From positions 4,252,393 to 4,316,392 of the forward strand of contig JAEVLN010000005.1 in NCBI GenBank assembly GCA_018350325.1: a stretch of 64,000 bases of DNA, read 5' to 3'. A program made the position numbers and the translations under genes. Of the stretch, positions 45,803 through 56,756 are shown in pieces. How positions within the stretch are numbered: position 1 is the stretch's first letter; the number at the start of each line of letters is the position of its first letter. The notes beneath the pieces are model-generated. The model saw nothing but the letters and a program-made list of their open reading frames with translations. It was not told the DNA's origin and did no database searches. Origin of the DNA: Globodera rostochiensis (taxonomy: Eukaryota; Nematoda; Chromadorea; Rhabditida; Heteroderidae).

Positions 45803-47718
45803 ATGGGAGAATTTTGGATTTTAATTTTGGGGGCATTCTTTGCAACAAATTTACTCGACAAAGCCGAATCCGTACAATTATTTGATGAAATATTCGGAGA
45901 AGGCTGGTGGGACAAAGATAAAGCCAAAGAATGGCATAAATTAACGCTTGAACACAATTTTCTTCACCAAATCGACCGGCAGAACACCCAAATTGGACAA
46001 ATTGAACCCAATTCAACTGATCAGCTTGGACAAATTGAACCCAATTTAACTCATCAGAGTCCTCCTCTCACAGAGTCTGATCACTCTGGACAAATTGAAC
46101 CCAATTCAACTGATCAGAATCCTCTTCTCACAGAGTCTGATCACTCTAAACAAATTGATGAAATATTCGGAGAAGGCTGGTGGGACAATGACAAAGCCAA
46201 AGAATGGAATAAATTAACGCTTGAACAAAATTTCCTTCACCAAATCGACCGGCAGAACACCCAGCTTGGACAAATTGAACCCAATTTAACTGATCAGCTT
46301 GGACAAATTGAAACCAATTCAACTGATCAGAATGCTCTTCTCACAGAGACTGATCACTCTGGACAAATTGAACTCAATTCAACTGATCAGAATCCTCTTC
46401 TCACAGAGTCTGATCAGTCTGATAATGCCAAAGATGGCGAAGAACAGAACGAAATTACTTCAAGTATTGCTGAAGATAAGCAAAAACGTAAAATTGTTGC
46501 CAAATTCGTCGCAATGAAAGACACATTTAACCAAAAAGGAAAATATTCAAAAAAAGAAAGGACTAAAATTGAGCAGAAAATTGCTAAACATTTAAAAGTC
46601 AGTCGCACAAAAATATATAAATGGAAAAAAGAATTTGGCCTAAGTCAAAAAACGTTATATGAAAAAGAAGAGCGAAAAAATTTGATTGAAAAATTTGATC
46701 AAATGAAAGACGAGTTAAAGCGGGCCGGATTCAAAAACTCTTATAAGCAAGAAATAAATGAAACTGTCGCAAAAAAATTGGGCGTCAATTTTAGAACAAT
46801 TTACAGGTGGAAACGCGAGCTTGGGCTACCCTGTGAGATTTATTCTTAATATTTGCTAAAAATCTCTAAAAATAAGGGGAATTTGTACCACTCCCGCGGG
46901 GTCATAACTTGCTTCATAGTTGCTTTCGGCAAGAAAATCGCGTTTTAGAGACTAAGTAAACCGAATGGTATAAATTGTAAGAAGTACTTTTATTCCACAA
47001 CTTTACCAAAATAAGAGCTAAAATTAAATAAGATTGTTTTATTAGAACTGAAAAGTCGTTAAAATTAATCTCCCCAAATTCAAATTAAACACAAAAATAA
47101 TAAATTTTTTTAGTTTTTGCTTTTTTAGGGACAAATTACTCGGACGATGAAAAGCTTGAAATTGTGAAAATGTTAATGCAAATGAAAAGTGAGCATTCCG
47201 GTGAGGACAAAAAATTATGCAAAGAAATCTTTGAAAGATTTGGTGTAAATATTGGCACAATAAACCAATGGGAAAAAGAATTTGGCCTAAGTCAAAAAGT
47301 GTTTTATGAAAAAGAAAAGCGAAAAAATCTAGTGGAGAAATTTGATCAAATGAAAGCCGAGTTAATGCGTGACGGATTCAAAAATTCTTATAAAAATGAA
47401 TTAGATGAAACTGTCGCAAAAGAATTGGGCCTCAGTTTTACAACAATTTATAAATGGAAAAGTGAACTTGGCCAAACCAGTGAGTATTATTATTTATTAT
47501 ATTGATTAAATTCTTTTACAGCAGCCAACAAATACGCTCATGACAACCAAAAGGAATTATTGATGAAGCGTTATTATGAAATTAAAGACAAAAATTCTCA
47601 AATTAGAGACAAGGACATTGCCAAAATGTTGAAAATTGGAAAAACCACTTTGGTTAGATGGAAAAAGCAATTTAAAGACAGAAATTCCATCCAAATTCTG
47701 TCGATTCTGTGGAAGTGA
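45803..47718 (+). CDS. Secreted multi-HTH repeat protein, copy 10 (525 aa, five HTH modules)
   Basis: Exons 45803-46832, 47129-47479 and 47522-47718, all introns phase 1 (296 and 42 nt). Leader MGEFWILILGAFFATNL, two WW segments (GWWDKDKAKEW and GWWDNDKAKEW) each with its NST run, then HTH1 (AKHLKVSRTKIYKWKKEFGL) and HTH2 (TVAKKLGVNFRTIYRWKREL). The middle exon adds two further modules: one beginning YSDDEKLEIVKMLMQMKSEH and ending GVNIGTINQWEKEFGL, and an HTH2-type module ending LSFTTIYKWKSELGQ. The last exon is HTH3 (AKMLKIGKTTLVRWKKQFK), cut short by a one-base loss so the tail is replaced by DRNSIQILSILWK. The first donor (CCCT|GTGAGA) is less typical but splicing restores the frame perfectly. 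Confidence 0.75.
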
Positions 47719-47816
47719 ATGCCGCGGAAAATGTTTAGGAAATTGGAAATTCGAATTCGGGGAGTATTTGAATGAAAGGTGAATGATTTGGAAAAAAACG
47801 ATTTGGCAGTTGATTT

Positions 47817-48204
47817 GAGTCCCGGAAAATCGGTTACCAAGGGTAATTTGTCTCCATGATATTTCGAGTTTTTCGTTCTAACTTTTTTCAAACAACTCTA
47901 AAGCTTAGCTGTCTTTTGCTATGTTACTCAACTCGAAGAGATCTTTTGTTGATACAAATTTCAACTAATTAGGCTTAGTATAAACAAAGGGTGCGTGTTT
48001 TCTTGGAAGCGAACCACTTTTCAGCTTACAACATTTTTAAAAGTTTACAGAAGACGAAGAATTTATTACCATTTAACAGCACTTAGTCTGATGAAGCTTT
48101 TTTCAAAAGAAAGGTAAGCTTTAGAGTTGTTGAAAAAAGTTAGAACGAAAAACTCGAAATATCCTGGTGACCAATTTTCCTTGGTGACCGATTTTCCGTT
48201 CACC
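47817..48204. mobile_element. 388-bp MITE in the 3' flank of copy 10
   Basis: Inverted ends around GGAAAATCGGT(T/C)ACCAAGG and a longer inner block (ATTTCGAGTTTTTCGTTCTA); flanking 8-bp duplication GTTGATTT (47809-47816, 48205-48212). The paralogous flank of copy 7 (34885-34925) runs GGCAGATGATTGG..TGTTTGAC without this insert, giving an independent empty site. Superfamily unclear. Confidence 0.8.
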
Positions 48205-48212
48205 GTTGATTT

Positions 48213-49110
48213 ATATTGTTTGACATGTAAAATAATTTGAAATCATGGCTTAATGGTTTATTTTGTTCAAGTTAAATGTTTTGTGTTGGGTTTTACGCCC
48301 CCTTTTCTAGTAAAGTCTGAAGAAAATTTTCCTAACCTCTAGAAGCTGCAGCATGTTTCCGTTGTTTTTGGCTTTTTTCCGTTTTCCTTTATCGTTTTTT
48401 TAAATAAATTTCCGTCCATGCATGACCGACACCGAGAAATGGTCCCGAGAACTTTTGGAGGGTCCTGGTTTCTGTTTTTGATTTCCGTCAGAAATTTTTG
48501 AAAAACTTCGGCTTTGAGCTTCGCGAAACTTTTCTGCTTCGCTTCTATTGCATCCAAATTTGTCGATGGGCATTCTAAAATTATGAAATGAGAACGGATC
48601 GGGGCAACATAATGAGTAAAACGAGGTATACTCCCTTAAGCTTGCTAGGCCCCAAGGACCTTACATAAAGGTTCTACGGCCCAGAAATCCTTTTTATTGG
48701 TAGGTTAGGTCTATTGTTGGCCTAAATTTAGCAGATGATGGTCCTCCAATGCTCATTTTTGCCAACCAGTTGAATGCACGAAAGTGCAATGAGATGAGAT
48801 GAAAACTTAATCACGCACAAAAATGTGGTGCGTCAGTGCAAGAATTCCGACAAAATTTCCATCAGGCTAAGGAAAAATATTTATGAGATGTCAAATATTG
48901 ATTTGGTCCCGGTTCAAAAGGTTTAGGCAAAATATTTTCCCGGTTCAAAAGGTTATGGAAAAATATTTATGAGATGTCTGGAATGAGTATTATTTATTTA
49001 TATTGAAAAATTTAATATTTTATTATTTTCATAAATTTAAGATAATTTTTGAAAGCAATTCTTTAACAAAATAATATTGACAAATTTTTTCCTATCGAAT
49101 TTTCCATTAA
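48213..49110. other. 3' flank of copy 10 and short upstream of copy 11
   Basis: 48339-48557 on the minus strand has a lysine-rich open stretch (AIEAKQKSFAKLKAEVFQKF) that I do not recognise and would not call a gene. 48885-48980 holds two CCCGGTTCAAAAGGTT blocks of the upstream module. Confidence 0.35.
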
Positions 49111-50675
49111 ATGGAAGAATTTTGGTTATTAATTTTCGTTTCATTTGTCGCAATAAATACACTGGACAAAGTTGAATCCGTACAATTGGAGGAATTGCCA
49201 CTCCAAACATTTGACGAATTATTCGTAGATGAATGGTTGGACAAAGGTGAAGCCGAAGATTTGAAAACGCCGGCGCCAACAAACTTTGGACAAAATGTCC
49301 ATCACCAAATCGACCGACAGAACACCCAAATTGGACAAATTGAACCCAATTCAACTGATCAGAATCCTCCTCTCACAGAGACTGATCACTCTGGACAAAT
49401 TGAACCCAATTCAACTGATCAGAATGCTCCTCTCACAGAGTCTGATCACTTTGATAATGCCAAAAATAACGAAGAACAGAACGAAGTTTCTTCAAACGTA
49501 AATATTGTCGAAGATGAGCGAAAACGTAAAATTATCGACAAATTCCACGCAATAAAAGAAGAATTTAAGCAAAAAGGAAAATTTCCGGCAAAAGAAAGAA
49601 CTCAAATTGAGGAGAAAATTGCAAAACATTTAAAAGTCAGTCGCAAAAAAATATATAAATGGAAAAAAGAATTTGGCATAAGCCAAAAAAAGACAAAAAA
49701 TGAGCGAAAAAATTTGATAATGAAATTTGATCAGATGAAAACCGAGTTAAAGCGGGACGGATTCAAAAACTCATATAATCACGAAATTGATAAAACTGTC
49801 TCAAAAGAGTTGGGCCTCAATTTTCGAACAATTTACAAGTGGAAGCGTGAACTTGGCCAATCCAGTGAGTTTATTCTTAAATGAGGTAATTATTGTTGAA
49901 TATTTTTATTTTGCTTCATTAAAAGTATTCAACAACTTTACCTAATAAGAGTTAAAATTAGTAAGTTGGTTTTTATGTTAAGGTTAATTTTGGAAATCAG
50001 TTAATTCTGAAATTTACCGGTTATTTTTTTAAAGATCCAAAATTGAAAAAGTCTAACTTTTTTTTAATTCAACCAAATTAAACAAACAAGATGACATTTG
50101 AAAGCTCTAAGCTTTTAAAATTTAATTTTTGCTTTTTTAGTGACAAATAACTCGGACGATAAAAATATTCTCACAATAAATCAATGCAAAAAAGATGTTG
50201 GCTTAACTCAAAGAAATACAGAAAATGAGAGAAAACATTTGGTAGAGAAATTCGATCAAAACAAAGCTGAGTTAATGCGGGACGGATTCAAAAATACATA
50301 TAAAAATGAATTAGATAAAATTGTCGCAAATGAATTGGGCCTAAGTTTTACAACAATTTACAATTGGAAACGTGAACTTGGCCAAACCAGTGAGTATTTC
50401 GGGCCCAATTTTATTAAATTAATTCTTTTACAGAACCAAACCATATATACTCCGACAGCGAACAATTGAAATTGATGAAATGTTATTATGAAATTAAAGA
50501 CCAAAATCCAAAAATTAGTGACCAGGACATTACCAAAATGTTGAAAATTGGAATACGTACATTGTATGCTTGGAAAAAACAATTTCACCCAAATTCTGTC
50601 GATGGACATTCTGTGGAAGTGAATGCCGCGGCAAATGTTCAAGAAATTGGGAACACGAATTCGGAAAGTAGTTGA
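49111..50675 (+). CDS. Secreted multi-HTH repeat protein, copy 11 (414 aa)
   Basis: Exons 49111-49864, 50141-50389 and 50434-50675, phase-1 introns of 276 and 44 nt. Leader MEEFWLLIFVSFVAINT. The acidic/aromatic segment is changed (DELFVDEWLDKG, one Trp lost). Two NST units. HTH1 AKHLKVSRKKIYKWKKEFGI, HTH2 TVSKELGLNFRTIYKWKREL. The extra exon starts MTNNSDDKNILTINQ and lacks, in frame, most of the first added module seen in copies 10 and 13; it keeps the second (IVANELGLSFTTIYNWKREL). The last exon has HTH3 (TKMLKIGIRTLYAWKKQF) and the full tail to EIGNTNSESS. The first intron includes 50043-50125, nearly identical to the interior of the MITE at 28702-29173. Confidence 0.78.
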
Positions 50676-50679
50676 ATGA

Positions 50680-51040
50680 AAGGTGAAAGTATTTGAAAAA
50701 GGTTTTAAATATTTTTTGACATATTATAAATTTTAAAATCTTTCTTTGCTTAAAATTCATTTGAAGATAAATTTTACTTATTCAAGTCAATTGTTGTTTG
50801 TTGGGTCAGGGTGGCCATAGTACCTGATTTGTTAGGTTTTTCCTAATTTTGGATGGTTTTCTGATTTTTCCTGGTTTTCCATTGTTGGATTTTTGAAAAT
50901 TCAAAAATCGGCAAAATTTTCGAAATATTACACGGCCCCGGTCTCGGGTAACACAAAAATTTGACTGCTGATTTTGATTCTACCCAAGCATTTGATCATT
51001 TTATGTGATTCTGAGTTGCTGGACTAAGTCAAATACGGAC
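50680..51040. other. 3' flank of copy 11, no gene
   Basis: AT-rich with TTTTCCTGATTTTTCC-like phrases; nothing recognised. Confidence 0.4.
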
Positions 51041-51044
51041 CAGC

Positions 51045-51480
51045 AGGAATGTGTATCATATCGTAATCGTAAATATCGTAATTTAGCGCCATATCGTATC
51101 GTATTTTCGCTAAAAATCACGCGTATCGTAATTTTTGAGACCCCAGATTCCGGAGGGGGGTCGGCGGTGCCTCAAATAGAGTCAAAATTCAAAATGTTCT
51201 CGGCGTCGCCTATCGGCACCGCCGACCCTCTCCCTCCAGAAGTAAAGCAGAATTCTCAAAAAAATTTGCATTTTCATTACGAATTTTAAGAATTAAAATG
51301 AAAAAAAACTGGAAAATCCTACCGGAAAAATTTTTTGTTTGAATTTTGAACACGGCTAGAAAAAATAATTTTGGGCATATTATGTATTGTAAAAAAATCG
51401 TATAATATTTTGGTGTATCGTAAATATCGTATATCGTGTATCGTATTTTGTGGAGTCGATATCGACATCCCTGCTACACA
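51045..51480. mobile_element. Probable hAT-like element, ATCGTA core
   Basis: Runs from CAGGAATGTGTATCATATCG to CGATATCGACATCCCTG, with TATCGTAA repeats at both ends. The middle is GGGTCGGCGGTGCC ... GGCACCGCCGACCC, enclosing the hairpin at 51201-51224. No duplication found; ends approximate. Confidence 0.55.
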
Positions 51481-51524
51481 CCATCATATACAACCACCAT
51501 GGTTGCTGGTTTGGCAACAGATAG

Positions 51525-51655
51525 TAAAAGAAGCAGTTGATGGTTATTTAACCAGAGATTATGGTTAAAATGCAACCCTGACCCGAGGTCGTTTGATCAC
51601 GTCAAACGACCATGGTTAAATGACCAGGTTAAATAACCACCTTCTTTTACTGGCA
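51525..51655. repeat. Small imperfect palindrome
   Basis: AGTAAAAGAAG and GGTTATTTAACC on the left are mirrored by GGTTAAATAACC and CTTCTTTTACT on the right, with inner ATGGTTAAATGACC repeats. Probably a short MITE. Confidence 0.5.
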
Positions 51656-52298
51656 TTTTCCCAAAAATTTCTTAAGAAAATTTAATAAAAACGAAAAATA
51701 TCCCACTAAAAGTCAAATTTTTTTCAAACTAAAAATGCACCCCTAAAAAAGGACTTTTTCATAGACCAAAAATCCACCCTCAAAGACCGGCATTTCCCCG
51801 AAAATTTTTTATTTGATAAAAGTTTCAAAAACATGTGAAAAATAGCACACAAATGTAAGAAGAAAATTAATAAAAAATGATGGATTTTAAAAGTTAAGCG
51901 CAAAAATTGACTGGATTTAGTCAGTTTTAGCACCTTTTTTAGTCCATTTTGCCACTTTCACAATCGACGCTTTTTATAAAATGAATAATATTATAGAAAA
52001 TATTTACGAATGTCAGGAATATTGATTTAGCCCGGTTCAAAAATTGGAATATTAATTGATTCGGGCGATATATTATTAAGAAATATGATTTTATGTAAAA
52101 ATGCCCATTTCAATTGTGGGCGTCATTTTTACTTTCAAATCAAATAATATTTATATATTTTGTATTGAATATTTTAGTTTTAATATGATTTGAGAAAGAT
52201 TCTTTAACATTACCATATCGAATTTTCTGTTTAAATTATAAAATTAATTAGAATTCTATAAATCCTGCTAAATTCAGAGATTATTTTACCCAAATAAA

Positions 52299-53110
52299 AT
52301 GGAAGAATTTTGGATTTTAATTTTGGTTTTATTCTTCGCAACAAATTCACTGGACAAAGCCGAATCCGTAAAATTGGAACTCAAAACATTTGACGAAATA
52401 TTCGGAGAAGGGTGGGACAAAGGTGAAGCCGCCGAAGATTTGAAAACGTCGGCGCCAACAAACTTTGGACAAAATGTCCATCACCAAATCGACGGACAGA
52501 ACACCCAAATTGGACAAATTGAACCAAATTCAACTGATCAGAATGCTCCTCTCACAGAGTCTGATCACTCTGATAATAACAAAAATGGGGAAGAAAATAT
52601 TAGTGAAGATGAGCGAAAACGTAAAATTGTCGACAAATTCCTCGCAATAAAAGATGAATTTAAGCAAAAAGGAAAGAATTCGGCAAAAGAATGGAATCAA
52701 ATTGAGCAGAAAATTGCTAAACAATTAAAAGTAAGTCGCCCAAAAATATATTAAAAAAAAGAGTTTGGCTTAACTCAAAGAAATCCAAAAAAAGAGCGGG
52801 AAAATTTGGTAGAGAAATTTGATCAGAGGAAAACCGAGTTAACACGGGACGGAATCAAAAACTCTTTTCATTGATAAAATTGTCGCAAAAGAATTGGCCT
52901 CAGTTTGGCAACAATTTACAATTGGAAAAGTGAACTTGGCCAATCCAGTGAGTATTATTTTTATTATATTAATTAAATTCTTTTACTGCACCAGACATGA
53001 ATACGCCCACAGCGAACAAAAGGAATTGATAAATGTTATGCAAAATGTGAACTCTTCATGTCCAGCGGCGAAGCAAAATTCAAAATCAAGACAAAGACAA
53101 AGCCAAGCTT
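52299..53110 (+). pseudogene. Multi-HTH family copy 12, multiply broken
   Basis: Leader MEEFWILILVLFFATNS; the WW segment has lost one Trp (GEGWDKGEAAEDL). One NST unit; HTH1 up to SRPKIY, then a stop where KWKKE should follow (52752). HTH2 is recognisable but has a deletion (NSFH then stop) and a missing G in ELGLS. The last-exon acceptor reads TTTTACTGCA in place of TTTTACAG, and only ANKEL-like sequence remains before unrelated sequence. Flanking upstream module is intact. Confidence 0.85.
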
Positions 53111-53261
53111 AGATGATGATTTTTTTGGAAAGAGCACTCCCCATGATCAACTATCATTACTATGCCCGGATTTGTTTGAAATTTTTTGTTGCCCAGTGCT
53201 CATTTTAAAAATTCTAACAACAATTTGATCTACGATTTTATTTGATAAAAATAGTATAAAC

Positions 53262-54266
53262 CAGGCATGGACACGGTTACCCGTAACCGCGGCTAACCGC
53301 GGATACCCGCGGCTAACCGCGGTTAACGGTTATGGAATTTTAAAAGGTCGCGGTTACGGGCGGTTAACGGTTATGAGATTTTGAGGACGGGCGGTTACGG
53401 TCGGTTAACGGTTATGACCACTAAAACCGCGGTTAACCGTAGCATCCGTTGTTTTATTGATTGCTGAGGGTTGAACGATTTGCCTTTATAATTTCTTTGA
53501 CTTTTTATTCACATTTCACCAACCGATCCTATCTGTCCTATGGCTAAGTGGTGAAGCTCTTAGACTGATTTTATTTGGTCTAGTTTCTAGCCCCTTCCGC
53601 TGTTCATTTTTTTCTTTTTATTTTAATATCCCTCCTTTTTAGTTTTCTTACAAATTTGCAAAAAAATTAGCTATAAAAAATTAACTAAGTATTTACATAA
53701 ATAATTAGTTCATTTTAGTACTCAATTACCTACTAAAATTCGGACGCTTTTACTCAGCATAAGTCATTATATCGATTTTTTTTCCTCGGCGGCGCCTATC
53801 GGCACCGCCGAACCTCCACTCCTTTTTAAACTTTGGGAAACTAATGCGCAAAAAACAGAAAAATATTACTCTGATCGGTCGCGCTTTCTTAGATTTTAAT
53901 CATGAAAGTGTTAGAAAGAGATTTAAAAATTTTTTTCATTGACAAACTTTCTGCTAAAAATCACATGTTAAGTTCAATACACATCAATTTTTTTTTTGAT
54001 TTAATTTTAGAAAGACGCCATATCATGATCGGAACAAATTCGTTGTAATTTTTCGAAATCTGGAAAACTTTATTGATTTTTGAATAATGCGGTTAACCGC
54101 GGCTAACCGCGGGCGGTTAACGGTTATGAAATTTTCAAAGGGCACGGTTACGGGCGGTTAACGGTTATGAGATTTTTAGGACGGGCGGTTACGGACGGTT
54201 AACGTTTATAAGTGTTTGAGGACGGGCGGTTACGGTTAAGGAAATTCATAACCGTGTCCATGCCTG
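53262..54266. mobile_element. hAT-like element, GGTTAACCGCGG core
   Basis: 1005 bp, ends CAGGCATGGACACGGTTA and complement; perfect duplication GTATAAAC (53254-53261, 54267-54274). Subterminal tracts of CGGTTAACGGTTATG. The middle has a tRNA-like piece (GGCTAAGTGGTGAAGC, 53560) and the GATA-loop hairpin (53787-53810). Non-autonomous. Confidence 0.87.
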
Positions 54267-54710
54267 GTATAAACGCAAATATGAAAAAAATGGGATCGAT
54301 TACAAACGAAAGAGGCTGTCGCTGCTGCTTTCGCCCCAGTCAATTTGAGCGCCGCGCTCAGATGGCAAAATTCCACCCCCCGAAAATTTTTTCTAGATGC
54401 GGCCCTGGTCTTTTTCGGCATTTTGTCGGCGGCCGCGCCTTCATTTTGTCTTAATTTGACGTTCCGATGTCGATCAAAATGTGATCGGTAGGTAGGGCGC
54501 GTCACTTAGCAGCCACCTTCACGTGGCGTGACGTGTAAGTAGCCGTCGGATTCAGTCCGGCGGTGAAACCAAGACCTGCTCTAACTTTTTGTTGCAAAAT
54601 TTTTATCAGAATATAAACTTTAACAAAATTAAATTTTTAAGTTACTTCCCACCAATTGTAAGAGGCTCCCGGGAATCCCCTAAATTTTAAACTTTTTCAA
54701 AATAGATCTA

Positions 54711-55636
54711 GAGGGCTGTCACCCCGCGTGCGGGGTTGAGAATTTCGGGGTCAGGCTTTTTCGGGACGGGACTGTCGGGGTCGGGGTTTTTCGGGGCGGG
54801 ACTGTCGGGGTTTTTCGGGGCGGGACTGTCGGGGTTTTTCGGGGCGGGACTGTCGGGGTCGGGGTTACCCAAATCGGTCGGGGTCGGAAATTTTTGTTTT
54901 TTCCGAAATTTGTTGACATTAGAGTCGATAATTTTTAAATTTGTTCTTATTTTAAGAGAGGGGAAGGGCATCAGTGATGTAGCCGGATCCCAAACAGTGT
55001 CAGAAAACCGGAATTCCTGACCCAAAAATGCCCGGAAAATTAAATTTTGAAAATAATTTTTAATTTGTCAAACAAGTTTTTTAAGAATTTTTATTCACTT
55101 TTGAGGGGGGGGGGGGGGGGGGGTCGGCGGTGCCGATAGGCGCCGCCGAAAAAAAATTTGAATTTGTAATCAATTTAGTGAGCGATTTGCAACCAAAATT
55201 GGCAATCATTGTTAAGAAAATTGCAGCAAAAATTCAGAAGACGGAGCGAATTTTTTTCAAAAAATCTTATTTTTGCGCGCATTTTAATTAAAATATTTGA
55301 AAATTATTAAAATATTTCTTTAATGAAAGAGAGAAGAGACTAAAGGCCGAATAAAAGTGACTAATGATCGAACTCAAGCGGATTAGAACCCACACGAACA
55401 TTTTACTTGCCGAAGAGACAAACCGACTGACCATCGATTTCTTCTCACAATTTTTTGATAAAAAGTACGCGCCACCACAGTCAAGCCCTCGTTTGTCACT
55501 CAATGATGCCATCTTAGGGGTGTATGCTAACCCCGACCCCGAGTCGGGGGATGGGGTTCGGGGTCGGGGTTAGAAGTGTCGGGGTCGAGTAAAACCCCGA
55601 AAAATGGCCTAAATTTGCGGGGTCGGGGTGACAACC
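54711..55636. mobile_element. hAT-like element, CCCCGAC core
   Basis: Left end AGGGCTGTCACCCCG, right end complement of AAGGTTGTCACCCCGACC; tracts of GGGGTCGGGGTTTTTC. The middle contains a G-run directly followed by the hairpin (55125-55148), a tRNA-like box (ACTCAAGCGGATTAGAACCC, 55372) and TTAGGGGTGT. No intact duplication, so probably older. Confidence 0.65.
55125..55148. repeat. 24-nt GATA-loop hairpin, example of a dispersed family
   Basis: CGGCGGTGCC-GATA-GGCGCCGCCG: a 10-bp stem (one G-T pair) with a four-base loop. Further copies, some on the other strand or slightly changed, are at 6622-6646, 32347-32370, 32495-32518, 43557-43580, 45276-45299, 51201-51224, 53787-53810 and 60087-60110, with an interrupted one at about 39150-39305. 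Almost all lie in the middle of hAT-like elements, followed by AAAATTTTTGAA and TTTGACTCAATTT. Confidence 0.8.
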
Positions 55637-55859
55637 TTAAGTTAAAGTATAAAAACAAAAAATAAAAATGTTATCGCGAGAGGGTATAGAACCCTAGACC
55701 CAAAGTAGCATCCACCCTAAAAATCCGCCATCTCGCTGGAGAGAAAAAAAGTGGGCGTTTCGCAAAATCCGCCAACGGGCGTTTCGCAAAATCCGCCATT
55801 TATTTTAATTTAATCAATTTTTTTCAAGATTTATTTACATCAAAAATTAATGTTTACAC

Positions 55860-56455
55860 GAATCGGATTTTGCGAAACGCCCATGTGGCGGATTTTGCGA
55901 AACGCCCATGTGGCGGATTTTGCGAAACGCCCAAAGTGGCGGATTTACGAAACGCCATGTGGCGGATTTTGCGAAACGCCCAAAGTGGCGGATTTTGCGA
56001 AACGCCATGTGGCGGATTTTGCGAAAGCCCATAGTGGCGGATTTTGCGAAACGCCCAAAGTGGCGGATTTTGCGAAACGCCCATGTGGCGGATTTTGCGA
56101 AACGCCCATGTAGCGGATTTTGCGAAACGCCCAAAGTGGCGGATTTTGCGAAACGCCATGTGGCGGATTTTGCGAAACGCCCTTAGTGTGCGAAACGCCC
56201 AAAGTGGCGGATTTTGCGAAACGCCCATGTGGCGGATTTTGCGAAACGCCCAAAGTGGCGGATTTTGCGAAACGCCCATGTGGCGGATTTTGCGAAACGC
56301 CCAAAGTGGCGGATTTTGCGAAACGCCCATGTGGCGGATTTTGCGAAACGCCCAAAGTGGCGGATTTTGCGAAACGCCCATGTGGCGGATTTTGCGAAAC
56401 GCACAAAGTGGCGGATTTTGCGAAACGCCCAAAGTGGCGGATTTTGCGAACCTAG
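55860..56455. repeat. 25/26-bp satellite with alternating units
   Basis: About 23 units of GGCGGATTTTGCGAAACGCC followed by CATGT (25 bp) or CAAAGT (26 bp). From about 56200 to 56400 the two types alternate strictly, a 51-bp higher-order unit. Two inverted single units lie at 55755-55800. All frames are open; no gene is implied. Confidence 0.9.
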
Positions 56456-56756
56456 AAAACCTTTTTATCAACTTTTAAGGGGGGGGGGGAGACTATTACA
56501 AAAAATTGCTCAAAGGGCAATTTTTGTCTCATTGTGAAAAAAACAGGAAAAATCCCTTGCCTAAAGGGGTGCCGAGAAATAAATTTGAAGGAGCCTCCCC
56601 CCCACCCTTAAACTTGTGGGGAAAACAATTTAAGAAAAGCTTGAAATTGTTCAAAAGTTTATGAACATAAAAATAGAACAGCGTTTTGGTGGCGAATACA
56701 GCCGAAGAAATAGGAAGAAGTCGTTATTGGTGTTTTCCAAATCATTGACTATTCAT

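Noticed and set aside
55860..56455. CRISPR-like array
   Set aside because: Units are contiguous, with spacers of only 5-6 bases of two kinds.
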